A DNA stretch of 64,000 bases, from the NCBI RefSeq assembly GCF_001598055.1, contig NZ_CP014844.1, positions 3,375,642 to 3,439,641 of the forward strand, in the 5' to 3' direction. Of this stretch, positions 1-9,842 are shown one piece after another. Below the pieces are notes generated by a model. The model saw only the letters and a list, made by a program, of their open reading frames with translations, searched no databases and was not told the DNA's origin. Each line of letters opens with the position of its first letter. The first letter of the stretch is position 1. Source of the DNA: Cupriavidus nantongensis. Lineage in GTDB: Bacteria > Pseudomonadota > Gammaproteobacteria > Burkholderiales > Burkholderiaceae. Made by a program: the position numbers and the translations under genes.

Positions 1-1
1 G

Positions 2-85
2 GCGGACTTCCTCACGCTGCTGCGCGTGAACGACATGAACCCGCGCTACGCCCGCCACTTCCTGGGCCTGAACAACGCTGCCTGA
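2..85 (+). CDS. C-terminal end of an unidentified protein (cut by window start)
   Basis: An open frame runs from the window edge to a TGA at 83-85 and encodes 27 residues ending HFLGLNNAA. The codon choice is GC-rich like that of the neighbours, and the frame converges on ppx. The fragment is too short for me to assign a family; it is probably the 3' end of a real gene. Confidence 0.4.
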   Translation, partial: ADFLTLLRVNDMNPRYARHFLGLNNAA

Positions 86-155
86 GCGGCGCCCCGCCGC
101 CCGAAAGCCCCTCCGGTCACGGCCGCCACATCGGCGGCCGGCCGACCGCTCCCTC

Positions 156-1688
156 TCAGTCGTAGATCACCTTGTAGCGCTTGCCGATGCGCTGCCATTC
201 GTCGGCTTCCTGCGCCAGGCTGTATTCGATCAGCGGATTGGCGTCGATCCACGCCTTCGGCAGGCGCACGGTGAAGCCTTCGTCCAGCGCTTCGGCCAGC
301 TGCGTAACGCGGATGTCCGGCAGCGCCACGTCCGAGCGGCGCCGGCACAGCACAAAGGCCAGGCGCAGGCTGAACAGCATGCGCCAGTCGACGAACTTGC
401 CGCTGCCCGACAGCTTGCCCAGCTTGCCCGCATGGCCCAGCAGCAGCGTCGCCAGCCGCGCCTGGTCGGTCTTGGAAAAGCCCGGCATGTCGGCATGCGT
501 GGCGATATAGGCGGAATGCTTGTGGTAGCCGCTGTGCGAGATCGACATGCCGATCTCGTGCAGGCTGGCGGCCCAGCCCAGCAGCGCCAGGTTGTCCTCG
601 CGCCGTTCGTTGGCCGGATCCGGGAACTGTGACAGCAGCGTCTGCGCGGTGCGTCGCACGCGGCCGGCCTGCGCGCGGTCGACACCGTAGCGGCGCATGA
701 ACTGGTCCACCGTGACCGTGCGCATGTCCTCATGGTGGCTGCGTCCGAGCAGGTCGTACAGCACGCCCAGCCGCAGCGCGCCGTCGGTCACGTCCATGCG
801 ATCGATATCGAGTTCGGCAAATACGCCAAGCATGATCGACAAGCCGCCCGGCAGCACCGGGATGCGATCCGGCTTGAGGCCGGTCAGCTTGACGCGATTG
901 GTGTTCTCGGCCTTGATCAGCGCACGCTTCAGGCGCTCCAGCCCTTCGCGCGTGATGCCGTGCTCGGCGTTGCTGTCGTTCATGCCGTTGAGCTCGATCA
1001 GCTCGGCCAGCGCGCGCGCGGTGCCCGACGAGCCCACCGCCTGCTCCCAGCCCGCGGCGCGGTACTGGCGCACCAGCACCTGGATCTCGCGGCGCGCCGC
1101 CAGCTCGGCCTGCTTCATCGCGTAGTCGTCGACATTGCCGCTGGGGAAGAACTGGCGGCTGTGCGACACGCAGCCGATATACAGGCTTTCCATCAGCTTG
1201 GACTGGTAGCCGTTGCCGATGATGAATTCGGTCGAGCCGCCGCCGATATCGACCACCAGGCGGTTGCCCTGGCAGGCCGGCGCATCGTGCGAGGCGCCCA
1301 GGTAGATCAGCCGCGCCTCCTCGCGCCCGGCGATCACTTCGATCGGAAAGCCCAGCGCGCCTTCGGCCTCGATCAGGAAATCGGACGCGTTCTTTGCGAC
1401 CCGCAGCGTATTGGTGGCGACGGCGCGCACCTGCCCCGGCGCGAACTCGCGCAGGCGGTCGCCGAAGCGCCGCAGCGCATCGATGCCGCGCCGCCGTGCG
1501 GGCTGGTCCAGGTATTTGTCGGGGGTCAGCCCGGCCGCCAGCCGCACCGGCTCGCGCAGCGCGTCGACCTGGAAGATCTGGCTGGCCGGGCCGTTGGCCG
1601 TTGGAGTTTCGTCCACCCGCCCGATCATCAGGCGGAAGCTGTTCGAGCCCATGTCGACGGCGGCCAGCAGGCGTGGAGTGTTGTTCAT
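156..1688 (-). CDS. ppx: Exopolyphosphatase
   Basis: This protein releases phosphate processively from the ends of polyphosphate chains and may also hydrolyse pppGpp, as the Ppx/GppA family does in the cytoplasm. It has 510 residues, close to the E. coli length. The ASKHA-fold phosphate loops are visible: DMGSNS at residues 12-17, GREEARLIYLG at 121-131 (carrying the catalytic-type Glu) and VDIGGGSTEF at 146-155. A C-terminal HD-like helical region follows from about residue 315, with LHEIGMSISHSGYHKH. It is divergent from ppk, so the synthesis and breakdown genes share one 190-bp intergenic region. In E. coli the two genes form one operon instead. Confidence 0.96.
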   Translation of the reverse strand: MNNTPRLLAAVDMGSNSFRLMIGRVDETPTANGPASQIFQVDALREPVRLAAGLTPDKYLDQPARRRGIDALRRFGDRLREFAPGQVRAVATNTLRVAKNASDFLIEAEGALGFPIEVIAGREEARLIYLGASHDAPACQGNRLVVDIGGGSTEFIIGNGYQSKLMESLYIGCVSHSRQFFPSGNVDDYAMKQAELAARREIQVLVRQYRAAGWEQAVGSSGTARALAELIELNGMNDSNAEHGITREGLERLKRALIKAENTNRVKLTGLKPDRIPVLPGGLSIMLGVFAELDIDRMDVTDGALRLGVLYDLLGRSHHEDMRTVTVDQFMRRYGVDRAQAGRVRRTAQTLLSQFPDPANERREDNLALLGWAASLHEIGMSISHSGYHKHSAYIATHADMPGFSKTDQARLATLLLGHAGKLGKLSGSGKFVDWRMLFSLRLAFVLCRRRSDVALPDIRVTQLAEALDEGFTVRLPKAWIDANPLIEYSLAQEADEWQRIGKRYKVIYD

Positions 1689-1818
1689 CGTGTGCTTGGA
1701 GGGCAGGTTCGCGTTGGCGTTGCGAAGCGCGGCGGGGACACGCTGGTGCCTGGATCCGCCGCGATTCGCGCCCGGAGAAAATATGTCGTGGTCATGTCCG
1801 CATCATGACAAAATCAAA

Positions 1819-1836
1819 CTGTCATGAAAGTGACAC
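1819..1836 (+). promoter_or_regulatory. Pho box upstream of ppk
   Basis: The sequence CTGTCAT-GAAA-GTGACAC has two 7-bp repeats with an 11-bp period, matching the PhoB Pho box (two CTGTCAT-like repeats separated by an AT-rich 4-mer). It lies 46 bp before the chosen ppk start. PhoB binding is inferred; the phoB gene is in the same cluster. Confidence 0.75.
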
Positions 1837-1881
1837 GATTCTATGAAAAAGTCGCCACATTACCAAAAGAAGGTCATGACC

Positions 1882-3969
1882 ATGTCGACGACTCCGTCCA
1901 GTACGCTGCTCAATCGCGAACTGGGCATCCTGGAATTCAATGCCCGCGTGCTGGCGCAAGCCGCGGACCCGAAAGTCCCGCTGCTGGAACGGCTCAAGTT
2001 CATCTGCATCGTGTCCAGCAACCTGGACGAGTTCTTTGAAATCCGCATGGCGGGCCTGAAGGAACAGATGCGCGACAATGCCTCTGGCCTGACGCCGGAT
2101 GGCCTTTCCTTCCAGCAGACCTACCAGCTTGTCACCGAGCGCACGCAACGGCTTGTGGCCTCGCAGTATGACATGCTGCAGAACACCATTTTTCCACTAC
2201 TTGAAAAAGAAGGGGTCTTTTTCCACCTGACCACCACCTGGACCGACGCCCAGCGTGAATGGGCGCGCGAGTTCTTCCAGCGCGAACTGGCGCCGGTGCT
2301 GACTCCGATCGCACTGGACCCGGCCCACCCCTTCCCGCGCGTGCTCAACAAGAGCCTGAACTTCGTGGTGGAGCTGTCGGGCAAGGACGCCTTCGGGCGC
2401 GATGCGGATCTCGCCATCGTGCAGGCGCCGCGCGCGCTGCCGCGCGTGGTCAAGATGCCGGAGAAGCTGTCGGGCTATCCGTACGGCTTCGTCATGCTGT
2501 CGTCGTTCATGCAGGGCTTCGTGCACGAGCTGTTCCCGGCCATCGCCGTGCATGGCTGCTACCAGTTCCGCGTCACGCGCAACTCGGACCTGTTCGTCTC
2601 GGAAGACGACATCACCGACCTGCGCGAAGCGCTGCAGGGCGAACTGCCCGCGCGCCATTTCGGCGACACGGTGCGGCTGGAAATCTCGTCGGATACGCCG
2701 GCGCCGCTGGCGCGACGGCTGCTGCTGGAATCGGGGCTGGCCGAACAGGACCTGTACCGCGTCTCCGGTCCGGTCAACCTGGTGCGGCTGATGCAGATCC
2801 CCGACATGGTCGACCGGCCCGGGCTCAAGTTTCCGCCGTATGTTCCCGCGCCGGTCAAGGCCTTTGCCGGCGGCGCGTCGATGTTCGACGTGATGCGCCA
2901 GCAGGACGTGCTGCTGCACCATCCGTACGAGAGCTTCAGCTCGGTGCTCGACCTGCTGCAGCTGGCCGCGGCCGATCCCAACGTGGTCGCGATCAAGCAG
3001 ACCGTCTACCGCACCGGCAACGAATCGCTGGTGATGGAAGCGCTGATGACCGCGGCGCGCAACGGCAAGGAAGTGACGGTGGTGGTGGAACTGCTGGCGC
3101 GCTTCGACGAGGAAACCAATATCAACTGGGCCGAGCGGCTCGAGTCCGCCGGCGCGCACGTGATCTACGGCGTGGTCGGGCACAAGTGCCACGCCAAGAT
3201 GCTGCTGATCGTGCGGCGCGAGCCCACGGGGCCCAAGGCCAAGCAGGTCAAGCTGCGCCGCTATGCCCACCTGGGCACCGGCAACTACCACCCGCGCACG
3301 GCCCGGCTCTATACCGACTTCGGGCTGCTGACCGCCGACGAGGCCATCTGCGAAGACGTGCACCATGTGTTCCAGCTGCTGACCGGTACCGCCGGCACGA
3401 TCCGGCTGAACCACCTGTGGCAGTCGCCGTTCACCATGCAGAGCAACCTGGTCGACCATATCCGCGCCGAGGCCCGCAACGCGCGCGCCGGCAAGCCGGC
3501 ACGAATCATCGCCAAGATGAATGCGCTGCTGGAACCGTCGATCATCGACGAGCTGTACAAGGCCTCGCGCGCCGGCGTGAAGATCGACCTGATCGTGCGC
3601 GGCGTGTGCGCGCTGATGCCGGGCGTGCCGGGCATGTCCGAGAACATCTCGGTGCGCTCGATCATCGGGCGCTTCCTCGAACACCACCGCGTCTATTACT
3701 TCCACTCCGCCGGCGAGGAGGTGCTCTACCTGTCCAGCGCCGACTGGATGGACCGCAACCTGTTCCGCCGCGTCGAAGTCGCGTTCCCGGTGCTGGACAA
3801 GGCGCTGAAGGCGCGGGTCATCAAGGAGAGCCTGCAGGTCCATCTGCGCGACAATGCCTCCGCGTGGATCATGCAGTCGGATGGCAACTACGTGCGCAGC
3901 CAGACGCGCTCCAAGCATCCGCACGTCAGCCAGAACGATCTGCTGGTGATGTTCGGCGGCACACCCTGA
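1882..3969 (+). CDS. ppk: Polyphosphate kinase 1
   Basis: Ppk1 polymerises the terminal phosphate of ATP into polyphosphate through a phosphohistidine intermediate. The 695-residue protein has the N-terminal helical domain (NRELGILEFNARVL, SSNLDEFFEIR) and two phospholipase D-like C-terminal domains. His437 in GHKCHAKMLL is the expected phosphorylated residue, and YAHLGTGNYHPRTARLYTD follows. The start at 1882 is preferred because AGAAGG lies 8 nt before it. An ATG at 1876 is only 2 nt from that site, and an in-frame ATG at 1843 has no good ribosome site. The gene converges on phoR and is probably activated by PhoB through the upstream Pho box. Confidence 0.96.
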   Translation: MSTTPSSTLLNRELGILEFNARVLAQAADPKVPLLERLKFICIVSSNLDEFFEIRMAGLKEQMRDNASGLTPDGLSFQQTYQLVTERTQRLVASQYDMLQNTIFPLLEKEGVFFHLTTTWTDAQREWAREFFQRELAPVLTPIALDPAHPFPRVLNKSLNFVVELSGKDAFGRDADLAIVQAPRALPRVVKMPEKLSGYPYGFVMLSSFMQGFVHELFPAIAVHGCYQFRVTRNSDLFVSEDDITDLREALQGELPARHFGDTVRLEISSDTPAPLARRLLLESGLAEQDLYRVSGPVNLVRLMQIPDMVDRPGLKFPPYVPAPVKAFAGGASMFDVMRQQDVLLHHPYESFSSVLDLLQLAAADPNVVAIKQTVYRTGNESLVMEALMTAARNGKEVTVVVELLARFDEETNINWAERLESAGAHVIYGVVGHKCHAKMLLIVRREPTGPKAKQVKLRRYAHLGTGNYHPRTARLYTDFGLLTADEAICEDVHHVFQLLTGTAGTIRLNHLWQSPFTMQSNLVDHIRAEARNARAGKPARIIAKMNALLEPSIIDELYKASRAGVKIDLIVRGVCALMPGVPGMSENISVRSIIGRFLEHHRVYYFHSAGEEVLYLSSADWMDRNLFRRVEVAFPVLDKALKARVIKESLQVHLRDNASAWIMQSDGNYVRSQTRSKHPHVSQNDLLVMFGGTP

Positions 3970-3990
3970 ATGCAGTGCGCAGGCAAACAG

Positions 3991-4014
3991 AAACCCGCCG
4001 CGGCGGGTCTTTTT
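3991..4014. terminator. Terminator between convergent ppk and phoR
   Basis: A perfect palindrome, ACCCGCCG/CGGCGGGT (3993-4008), is followed by CTTTTTG on the + strand. It sits 24 nt past the ppk stop. On the other strand an A/T stretch also follows the hairpin, so it may act for phoR too. Confidence 0.75.
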
Positions 4015-4024
4015 GCTTTGGGAT

Positions 4025-5407
4025 TCAGGCCGCGCGCCGGGGGCTATCCGGTGCCTGCGGCGTTACGGCAGGACCCGCGCCCGCCACCGGGCTGTCGGCG
4101 CTGGCGGCAGCGGAGCGCAGGCTGCGCTCGAGGGGGAACACCACGCGGAACACGCTGCCCCGGCCCTCTTCGCTGGTGACGCGCAACTCGGCATGGTGGC
4201 GCGACAGCACGTGCTTGACGATCGCCAACCCAAGGCCGGTGCCGCCGGTATCGCGCGAGCGGCTGCGGTCGACGCGGTAGAAGCGCTCGGTCAGCCGGGG
4301 GATATGCTCGGCCGCGATGCCCAGGCCGGTATCGGCCACCGAGAACACCGCGTGGCCGTCTTCCCACGCCAGCCGCATGGTGATGCGCCCGCCTTCCGGC
4401 GTGTAGCGCACCGCGTTCGACACCAGGTTGCCCAGCGCCGACATCAGTTCCGTCTCGGCGCCGCGCATGCCCACGGTCGGGTCGATCTCGGCCGCAACGT
4501 GGTGCCGGCCCTGCGACAGCGCCTCGGCGTCGTGCATCAGGTGCGCGACCATGGCGCGGATCGGCACCACGTCGTGGCCCGGCGGCTGCGCATCGCTTTC
4601 CAGCTTGGCCAGCGCCAGCAGGTCTTCGACGATGCTCTGCATGCGCACCGACTGGGCCAGCATCATGTCGATGTAGCGGCGCCGGTCCTCTTCCGACACC
4701 GGCAGGTCGCGCACGGTCTCGAGGAAGCCGGTCAGCACCGTCAGCGGAGTCTTCAGTTCGTGCGAGACATTGGCGACGAAGTCGCGCCGCATCGCCTCGG
4801 TGTTTTCCAGCTTGGTGATGTCCTGCGTGATCACCAGCTTGCGGTTGTCGCCATACGGCAGGATCTGCACCGCGATCGCGCTGTGCTTGTGCTCGCCCAT
4901 GTCGCGCATCACCAGCGGGTCGTCGAACTGCTGGCGCGTCAGGTAGTGGACGAACTCGGGCCGGCGGATCAGGTGGGTAATGCGCTGGCGCACATCGCGC
5001 CGCGCGTTCAGGCCGAAATGCTCCTCGGCGACGTCGTTGCACCACTCGATCTGGTCGGCGTCATCGAGCATCAGCACGCCGTTGGGCGAGGCCTGGATCG
5101 CCTGGATAAAGCGCGTGTGCTGCTGCTCCACCTGCAGCACCTGGGTGCGCCAGCGCTTGACCAGCCGGTGCAGGCGGTAATAGACCTCGCCCCACAGGCC
5201 GAGCGCGCTGGGGATCTCGCCGTAGACGGGCGCGTCCAGCACCTTCCACAGCCGGTTGATCTGGTACAGGTAGTAGAACAGCAGCCCGAGCAATGAAACG
5301 CAGGCCAGCGCCAGCGCCGGCACCGGTCCGGCGACCAGGTAGACGCCGGCGGACAGCACCAGCAGGCTGATCAGAATGGCCGCGGAACGGGCCCAGATGA
5401 CATTCAT
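4025..5407 (-). CDS. phoR: Phosphate-regulon sensor histidine kinase PhoR
   Basis: PhoR is the inner-membrane kinase that phosphorylates PhoB under phosphate limitation, with input from the Pst transporter and PhoU. The 460-residue protein has two adjacent N-terminal membrane segments (about 8-25 and 28-47). A PAS-like domain follows (about 100-190, ASPNGVLMLDDADQIEWCND). The HisKA domain carries phospho-acceptor His216 in NVSHELKTPL, and the ATPase domain has an N box (NLVSNAVRYTPEGG) and the glycine loops DTGLGI and GGTGLGLAI. It is the last gene of pstSCAB-phoUBR, about 110 bp after phoB. Confidence 0.96.
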   Translation of the reverse strand: MNVIWARSAAILISLLVLSAGVYLVAGPVPALALACVSLLGLLFYYLYQINRLWKVLDAPVYGEIPSALGLWGEVYYRLHRLVKRWRTQVLQVEQQHTRFIQAIQASPNGVLMLDDADQIEWCNDVAEEHFGLNARRDVRQRITHLIRRPEFVHYLTRQQFDDPLVMRDMGEHKHSAIAVQILPYGDNRKLVITQDITKLENTEAMRRDFVANVSHELKTPLTVLTGFLETVRDLPVSEEDRRRYIDMMLAQSVRMQSIVEDLLALAKLESDAQPPGHDVVPIRAMVAHLMHDAEALSQGRHHVAAEIDPTVGMRGAETELMSALGNLVSNAVRYTPEGGRITMRLAWEDGHAVFSVADTGLGIAAEHIPRLTERFYRVDRSRSRDTGGTGLGLAIVKHVLSRHHAELRVTSEEGRGSVFRVVFPLERSLRSAAASADSPVAGAGPAVTPQAPDSPRRAA

Positions 5408-5519
5408 GCGCAGGGTTCAGGCTCGCAGCCAGCCACGGAAACGGCTGCCTGCAGGGTTGCGACGGAGTGTGCCACGATTTCGCCGCGCCCTGCCAGCGGC
5501 TCGAGACCCGTGCGGCGGT

Positions 5520-6227
5520 TCAGGCGCCAGGTGTGCGCGCCAGCCGGTAGCCGCTGCCGCGCACGGTTTCGATCATGTTGCTGTAGCCGCCCGGCGTCAG
5601 CGCGGCGCGCAGGCGCTTGATATGGACGTCGACGGTGCGCTCCTCGACGAAGACGTGGTCGCCCCAGACCTGGTCGAGCAGTTGCGAGCGGCTGTGCACG
5701 CGCTCGGGATGCGTCATCAGGAAGTGCAGCAGGCGGAACTCGGTGGGACCCAGGTCCAGCTTGATCGGGCCGCTCTCGTCCTGGCCGGTGACGCGGTGCG
5801 TGGCGGGGTCGAGACGCAGGCCGTTGATTGCCACCACGTCGTCGGTCAGCTGCGGCGCGCGGCGGCGCAGCACGGCCTTGATCCGCGCCAGCAGTTCCTT
5901 GGGCGAGAACGGCTTGGTGACGTAGTCGTCGGCGCCGGCTTCGAGCCCCATCACCTTGTCCTGCTCCTCGCCGCGGGCGGTCAGCATGATGATGGGGATC
6001 TGGCGGGTGCGGTCGTTGGCGCGCAACTCCTTGGCGAAGTTCGCGCCTGACTTGCCCGGGAGCATCCAGTCGAGCAGCACCAGGTCGGGCAGCACATCGC
6101 TCATCAGCGACAGCGCCTGCTCGGCGTTATAGGCCCGGATCGGATAATGCCCCGCGTGCTGCAGGTTCACGGCGATCAGTTCGGCGATCGCCGGTTCGTC
6201 TTCGACAACGAGAATACTGCTTGGCAT
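5520..6227 (-). CDS. phoB: Phosphate-regulon response regulator PhoB
   Basis: PhoB is the transcription factor that binds Pho boxes when phosphorylated. The 235-residue protein has a receiver domain with the acidic pocket VVEDE (residues 7-11), phospho-acceptor Asp53 in LLDWMLPGKSG and the conserved Lys in VTKPFSPKEL. An OmpR-type winged-helix domain occupies the C-terminal 100 residues (FRLLHFLMTHPERVHSRSQL, RTVDVHIKRLR). The start follows a GGAGAA ribosome site. It lies 28 bp after phoU and before phoR. Confidence 0.97.
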   Translation of the reverse strand: MPSSILVVEDEPAIAELIAVNLQHAGHYPIRAYNAEQALSLMSDVLPDLVLLDWMLPGKSGANFAKELRANDRTRQIPIIMLTARGEEQDKVMGLEAGADDYVTKPFSPKELLARIKAVLRRRAPQLTDDVVAINGLRLDPATHRVTGQDESGPIKLDLGPTEFRLLHFLMTHPERVHSRSQLLDQVWGDHVFVEERTVDVHIKRLRAALTPGGYSNMIETVRGSGYRLARTPGA

Positions 6228-6255
6228 GTGTATGGTTCTCCGTGGGCGGCTGATC

Positions 6256-6960
6256 TCAGCTCAGCGCTTCGCGCTCCATGTCCTCGCGCGAGACATGGCG
6301 GACGTCCGTCCCCTTGACAATGTAAATGATAAATTCCGCGATGTTCTTGGCGTGATCGCCGATGCGCTCGACCGCCTTGGCGATGAACAGGAAATCGAGC
6401 GCGACCGAGATCGTGCGCGGGTCTTCCATCATGTACGTGATCAGCTTGCGCACGAAGCCGCGGAATTCCTCGTCGATGGCCTTGTCGTCCTTGACGATGC
6501 GCGCCGCCGCGACCGTATCCAGCCGGGCAAAGGCGTCGAGCGCCTGGCGCAGCAGCGCGATCGCCATCTCGCCCGAGAGCTTGACCTCGGCGTAGTTGAT
6601 GCTGTGCGCCGACGCGTCTTCCATGATGTGCTTGGTGCGCTTGGCGATTTTCTCGGCCTCGTCGCCGGCGCGCTCGAGGTTGGTGATGGTCTTGGAAATG
6701 GCCATCACCAGGCGCAGGTCGCGCGCGGTCGGCTGGCGCCGGGCGATGATGTTGCCGCAATCGGCATCGATCTCGACTTCCAGCGCGTTGAGCTGGATCT
6801 CGCGCGCGATCACCTGGTCGGCGATCTCGGCGTCGAAGTCGGTCAGCGCGCGCATGGCCAGCTCGATCTGCGACTCCACCAGCCCGCCCATCTGCAGCAG
6901 CTTGGTGTTGATGGCGTTGAGGTCTGCGTCGAACTGGGTCGACAGGTGCTTGTCAGTCAT
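6256..6960 (-). CDS. phoU: Phosphate signalling and transport regulator PhoU
   Basis: PhoU links the phosphate state of the PstSCAB transporter to the PhoR kinase and dampens Pho signalling. The 234-residue protein is the usual all-helical double repeat. Metal-binding style acidic motifs occur in both halves (for example NLERAGDEAEKIAKR and AVERIGDHAKNIAEF). The start at 6960 (MTDKHLST) is preceded by AGGAG. The frame stays open upstream, but that part has no coding resemblance. It sits 47 bp after pstB. Confidence 0.95.
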   Translation of the reverse strand: MTDKHLSTQFDADLNAINTKLLQMGGLVESQIELAMRALTDFDAEIADQVIAREIQLNALEVEIDADCGNIIARRQPTARDLRLVMAISKTITNLERAGDEAEKIAKRTKHIMEDASAHSINYAEVKLSGEMAIALLRQALDAFARLDTVAAARIVKDDKAIDEEFRGFVRKLITYMMEDPRTISVALDFLFIAKAVERIGDHAKNIAEFIIYIVKGTDVRHVSREDMEREALS

Positions 6961-7007
6961 GGGATTCTCCTGGGCGCTTATGGATATGCTAGTCCCTGCC
7001 CTGCCTG

Positions 7008-7796
7008 TCAGCCGAAGCGGCCGGTGATGTAGTCTTCCGTTTCCTTGCGGTGCGGCTTGATGAAGATCTTCTCGGTCTCGCCGAACTCGATCAGTTCGCC
7101 CAGGTACATGTAGGCGGTGTAGTCCGAGCAGCGCGCCGCCTGCTGCATGTTGTGCGTGACGATCACCACGGTGTACTCGTCCTTCAGCTCGGCGATCAGC
7201 TCTTCGATGCGGCCGGTGGAAATCGGGTCCAGCGCCGAGCACGGCTCGTCCAGCAGCAGCACCTCGGGACGGATGGCGATGCCGCGCGCGATGCACAGGC
7301 GCTGCTGCTGGCCGCCGGACAGGCCGTAGCCCGACTGGTGCAGCTTGTCCTTGGCCTCGTTCCACAGCGCCGCCTTGGTCAGCGCCCACTCCACGCGGTC
7401 GTCCATTTCCGAGCGCGACAGCTTCTCGAACAGGCGCACGCCGAAGGCGATGTTGTCATAGATCGACATCGGGAACGGCGTCGGCTTCTGGAACACCATG
7501 CCGACCTTGGCGCGCAAGAGCGCGATATCCTGCTTGGCGGTCAGCAGGTTGTCGCCGTCCATGTTGATCTCGCCCTCGGCGCGCTGCTCGGGATAGAGCG
7601 CGTACATCTTGTTGAAGGTACGCAGCAGCGTCGACTTGCCGCATCCCGACGGGCCGATGAAGGCCGTGACCTTGCGGTCCGGGATCGACATGTTGATGTT
7701 CTTCAGGGCATGGAACTGGCCGTAGTAGAAGTTCAGGTTGCGCACGTCGATCTTGGCGCGAACCGAATCGGGAATGTCGATGACGGTGGAGGTCAT
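7008..7796 (-). CDS. pstB: Phosphate ABC transporter ATP-binding protein PstB
   Basis: PstB is the ATPase that powers high-affinity phosphate import. The 262-residue protein has Walker [10 protein letters not shown] (48-56), the Q-loop ([10 protein letters not shown]), signature LSGGQQQR (159-166), Walker B VLLLDEP (about 179-185) and the switch region [10 protein letters not shown]. It lies between pstA and phoU in the usual order. Confidence 0.97.
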   Translation of the reverse strand: MTSTVIDIPDSVRAKIDVRNLNFYYGQFHALKNINMSIPDRKVTAFIGPSGCGKSTLLRTFNKMYALYPEQRAEGEINMDGDNLLTAKQDIALLRAKVGMVFQKPTPFPMSIYDNIAFGVRLFEKLSRSEMDDRVEWALTKAALWNEAKDKLHQSGYGLSGGQQQRLCIARGIAIRPEVLLLDEPCSALDPISTGRIEELIAELKDEYTVVIVTHNMQQAARCSDYTAYMYLGELIEFGETEKIFIKPHRKETEDYITGRFG

Positions 7797-7847
7797 TGCG
7801 TTTTCTCGCTTGCAGTCTTGGGGCGGTCCGGATGACGGGCGCGCCGC

Positions 7848-8759
7848 TTATTTCTTGAACAGGATGCGCGCCAGGATATTCAGGGCCAGCACGCCGATCG
7901 TAATCAGGAACACACCCGCCCAGGCCAGTTGCTGCCATTCGGTGAACGGGCTCATGGCGAAGCGGAAGATGGTCACCGGCAGGTTGGCCATCGGCTTGTT
8001 CAGGTCGGTGGTCCAGAACTGGTTAGACAATGCGGTGAACAGCAGCGGCGCGGTTTCGCCGGCGATACGGGCCACCGCCAGCAATACGCCGGTCACAATT
8101 CCCGCGTACGATGACTTCACCGTGATCGATAGCACCATCTTCCACTTGGGCGTGCCCAGGGCGAAGGCGGCCTCGCGCAGCGCGTTGGGCACCAGGTTCA
8201 GCATGTTCTCGGTGGTGCGCACCACGATCGGCACCTGCAGCAGCGCCAGCGCGCAGATGCCGGCCCAGCCCGAGAAGTGGCCCATGCGGGTCACCACCAG
8301 CGCGTAGACGAACAGGCCGATCACGATCGACGGTGCCGACAGCAGGATGTCGTTGATAAAGCGGATAAAGCTGGCCAGCGGCGAGCTCTTGCCGTACTCG
8401 GCCAGGTAGATGCCCGCCAGGATGCCCAGCGGCGTGCCGAACAGCGTGGCCATGCCGACCATCACGAAGCTGCCGAAGATGGCATTGGCGAGGCCGCCGC
8501 CGGCGGTATTGGGGGCCGGCGTCATCTGCGTGAACAGGTCCAGCGACAGCCCGCCGACGCCCAGCGTGACGGTGGTCCACAGGATCCACGCCAGCCAGAA
8601 CAGGCCGAAGCCCATTGCCACCAGCGAGGCGGTCAGCGCGTACAGGTTGACGCGGCGGCGGCGGCCCTGCAGACGCGCGCGCACGGCATCGGCATCGGCA
8701 TGGACGGCGGGGATCGATACGGAAGACATGGCCTGGCTCGCTTGGGTCATTTGGCTCAT
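7848..8759 (-). CDS. pstA: Phosphate ABC transporter permease PstA
   Basis: PstA is one of the two inner-membrane permease subunits of the phosphate importer. The 303-residue protein has about six hydrophobic segments, the first at about residues 39-62. The EAA-type coupling loop reads [15 protein letters not shown]. An N-terminal cytoplasmic extension of about 35 residues is arginine-rich near the membrane (LQGRRRRVN). Its ATG overlaps the pstC stop in an ATGA, which suggests translational coupling. Confidence 0.95.
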   Translation of the reverse strand: MSQMTQASQAMSSVSIPAVHADADAVRARLQGRRRRVNLYALTASLVAMGFGLFWLAWILWTTVTLGVGGLSLDLFTQMTPAPNTAGGGLANAIFGSFVMVGMATLFGTPLGILAGIYLAEYGKSSPLASFIRFINDILLSAPSIVIGLFVYALVVTRMGHFSGWAGICALALLQVPIVVRTTENMLNLVPNALREAAFALGTPKWKMVLSITVKSSYAGIVTGVLLAVARIAGETAPLLFTALSNQFWTTDLNKPMANLPVTIFRFAMSPFTEWQQLAWAGVFLITIGVLALNILARILFKK

Positions 8760-9724
8760 TTTGCGCCCTCATTCTTGGCCAGTCGCAGCAGCAACAGCTT
8801 GGACAGCGCCAGCACCACGAAGGTGATGAAGAACAGGATCAGGCCCAACTCCATCAGCGCGGCGGTATGCAGGCCGGCGCCGGCTTCGGCGAACTCGTTG
8901 GCGAGCGCCGAGGTGATGCTGTTGCCCGGCGAGAACAGCGAGGCGCTGTCCAGCAGGTTGGTATTGCCGATCACGAAGGTGACGGCCATGGTCTCGCCCA
9001 GCGCGCGGCCCAGGCCCAGCATCACGCCGCCGATCACGCCGGCGCGGGTGTAGGGCAGCACCACGTTCCACATCACTTCCCAGGTGGTGCAGCCGACGCC
9101 GTAGGCCGATTCCTTGAGCAGCACCGGGGTGACTTCGAACACGTCGCGCATCACCGAGGCGATGTACGGAATGATCATGATCGCCAGGATCACGCCCGCG
9201 CACAGCAGGCCGATGCCCAGCGGCGCGCCCTGGAACAGCTTGCCGATCACCGGCAGCTGGCCCACCGTGGCGGCCAGGGGCTTCTGGAAATACTCGCCGA
9301 AGATCGGCGCGAACACGAGCAGGCCCCACATGCCGTAGACGATCGACGGCACCGCGGCCAGCAGTTCGATGGCGGTGCCGAGCGGGCGGCGCAGCCAGGC
9401 CGGCGACAGCTCGGTCAGGAACAGGGCGATGCCGAAGCTGACCGGCACCGCGATGATCAATGCGATCAGCGAGGTCACGATGGTGCCGTAGATGGGCACC
9501 AGCGCACCATAGACATCGGCGGGAGGATCCCACTCCGAGGACCACAGGAAGCGCGCGCCGAAGGCCTCGATCGAGGGCCAGGCGCTGATCGCGAGCGAGA
9601 CGATGATGCCGCCCAGCAGCAGCAGCGTCACGATCGCGGCGCCCCGCGTCAGGCCGCCGAACAGGATGTCGCCCATGCGGCTCGGGGGCTGGACGTTGCG
9701 GGTGTCGGAGGGGATAGTCGCCAT
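8756..9724 (-). CDS. pstC: Phosphate ABC transporter permease PstC
   Basis: PstC is the partner permease of PstA. The 322-residue protein has six or more membrane segments, starting with a helix at about 30-48. The coupling loop near [19 protein letters not shown] is the EAA-type contact with PstB. It lies 118 bp downstream of pstS, and that gap is filled by strong hairpins. Confidence 0.95.
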   Translation of the reverse strand: MATIPSDTRNVQPPSRMGDILFGGLTRGAAIVTLLLLGGIIVSLAISAWPSIEAFGARFLWSSEWDPPADVYGALVPIYGTIVTSLIALIIAVPVSFGIALFLTELSPAWLRRPLGTAIELLAAVPSIVYGMWGLLVFAPIFGEYFQKPLAATVGQLPVIGKLFQGAPLGIGLLCAGVILAIMIIPYIASVMRDVFEVTPVLLKESAYGVGCTTWEVMWNVVLPYTRAGVIGGVMLGLGRALGETMAVTFVIGNTNLLDSASLFSPGNSITSALANEFAEAGAGLHTAALMELGLILFFITFVVLALSKLLLLRLAKNEGAK

Positions 9725-9748
9725 GTCGGGAATTCAGGGGTGGATCGC

Positions 9749-9805
9749 CGCTCGCGCCTGGGCGCGAGCGCGGTGGCCGGGCCGGTTTCGGGCTGCCCGG
9801 CCACC
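9749..9805 (-). promoter_or_regulatory. Two strong hairpins in the pstS-pstC gap
   Basis: A 10-bp inverted repeat (CGCTCGCGCC/GGCGCGAGCG, 9749-9770) is followed by an 11-bp one (GGTGGCCGGGC/GCCCGGCCACC, 9772-9782 with 9795-9805). Neither has a U-tract. In binding-protein operons such structures usually protect the first message from 3' decay or partly attenuate downstream genes. That role is inferred here. Confidence 0.6.
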
Positions 9806-9842
9806 GCCGCCGCGCTCGCGCGCGGCCGGCGATGCCGTCAGA

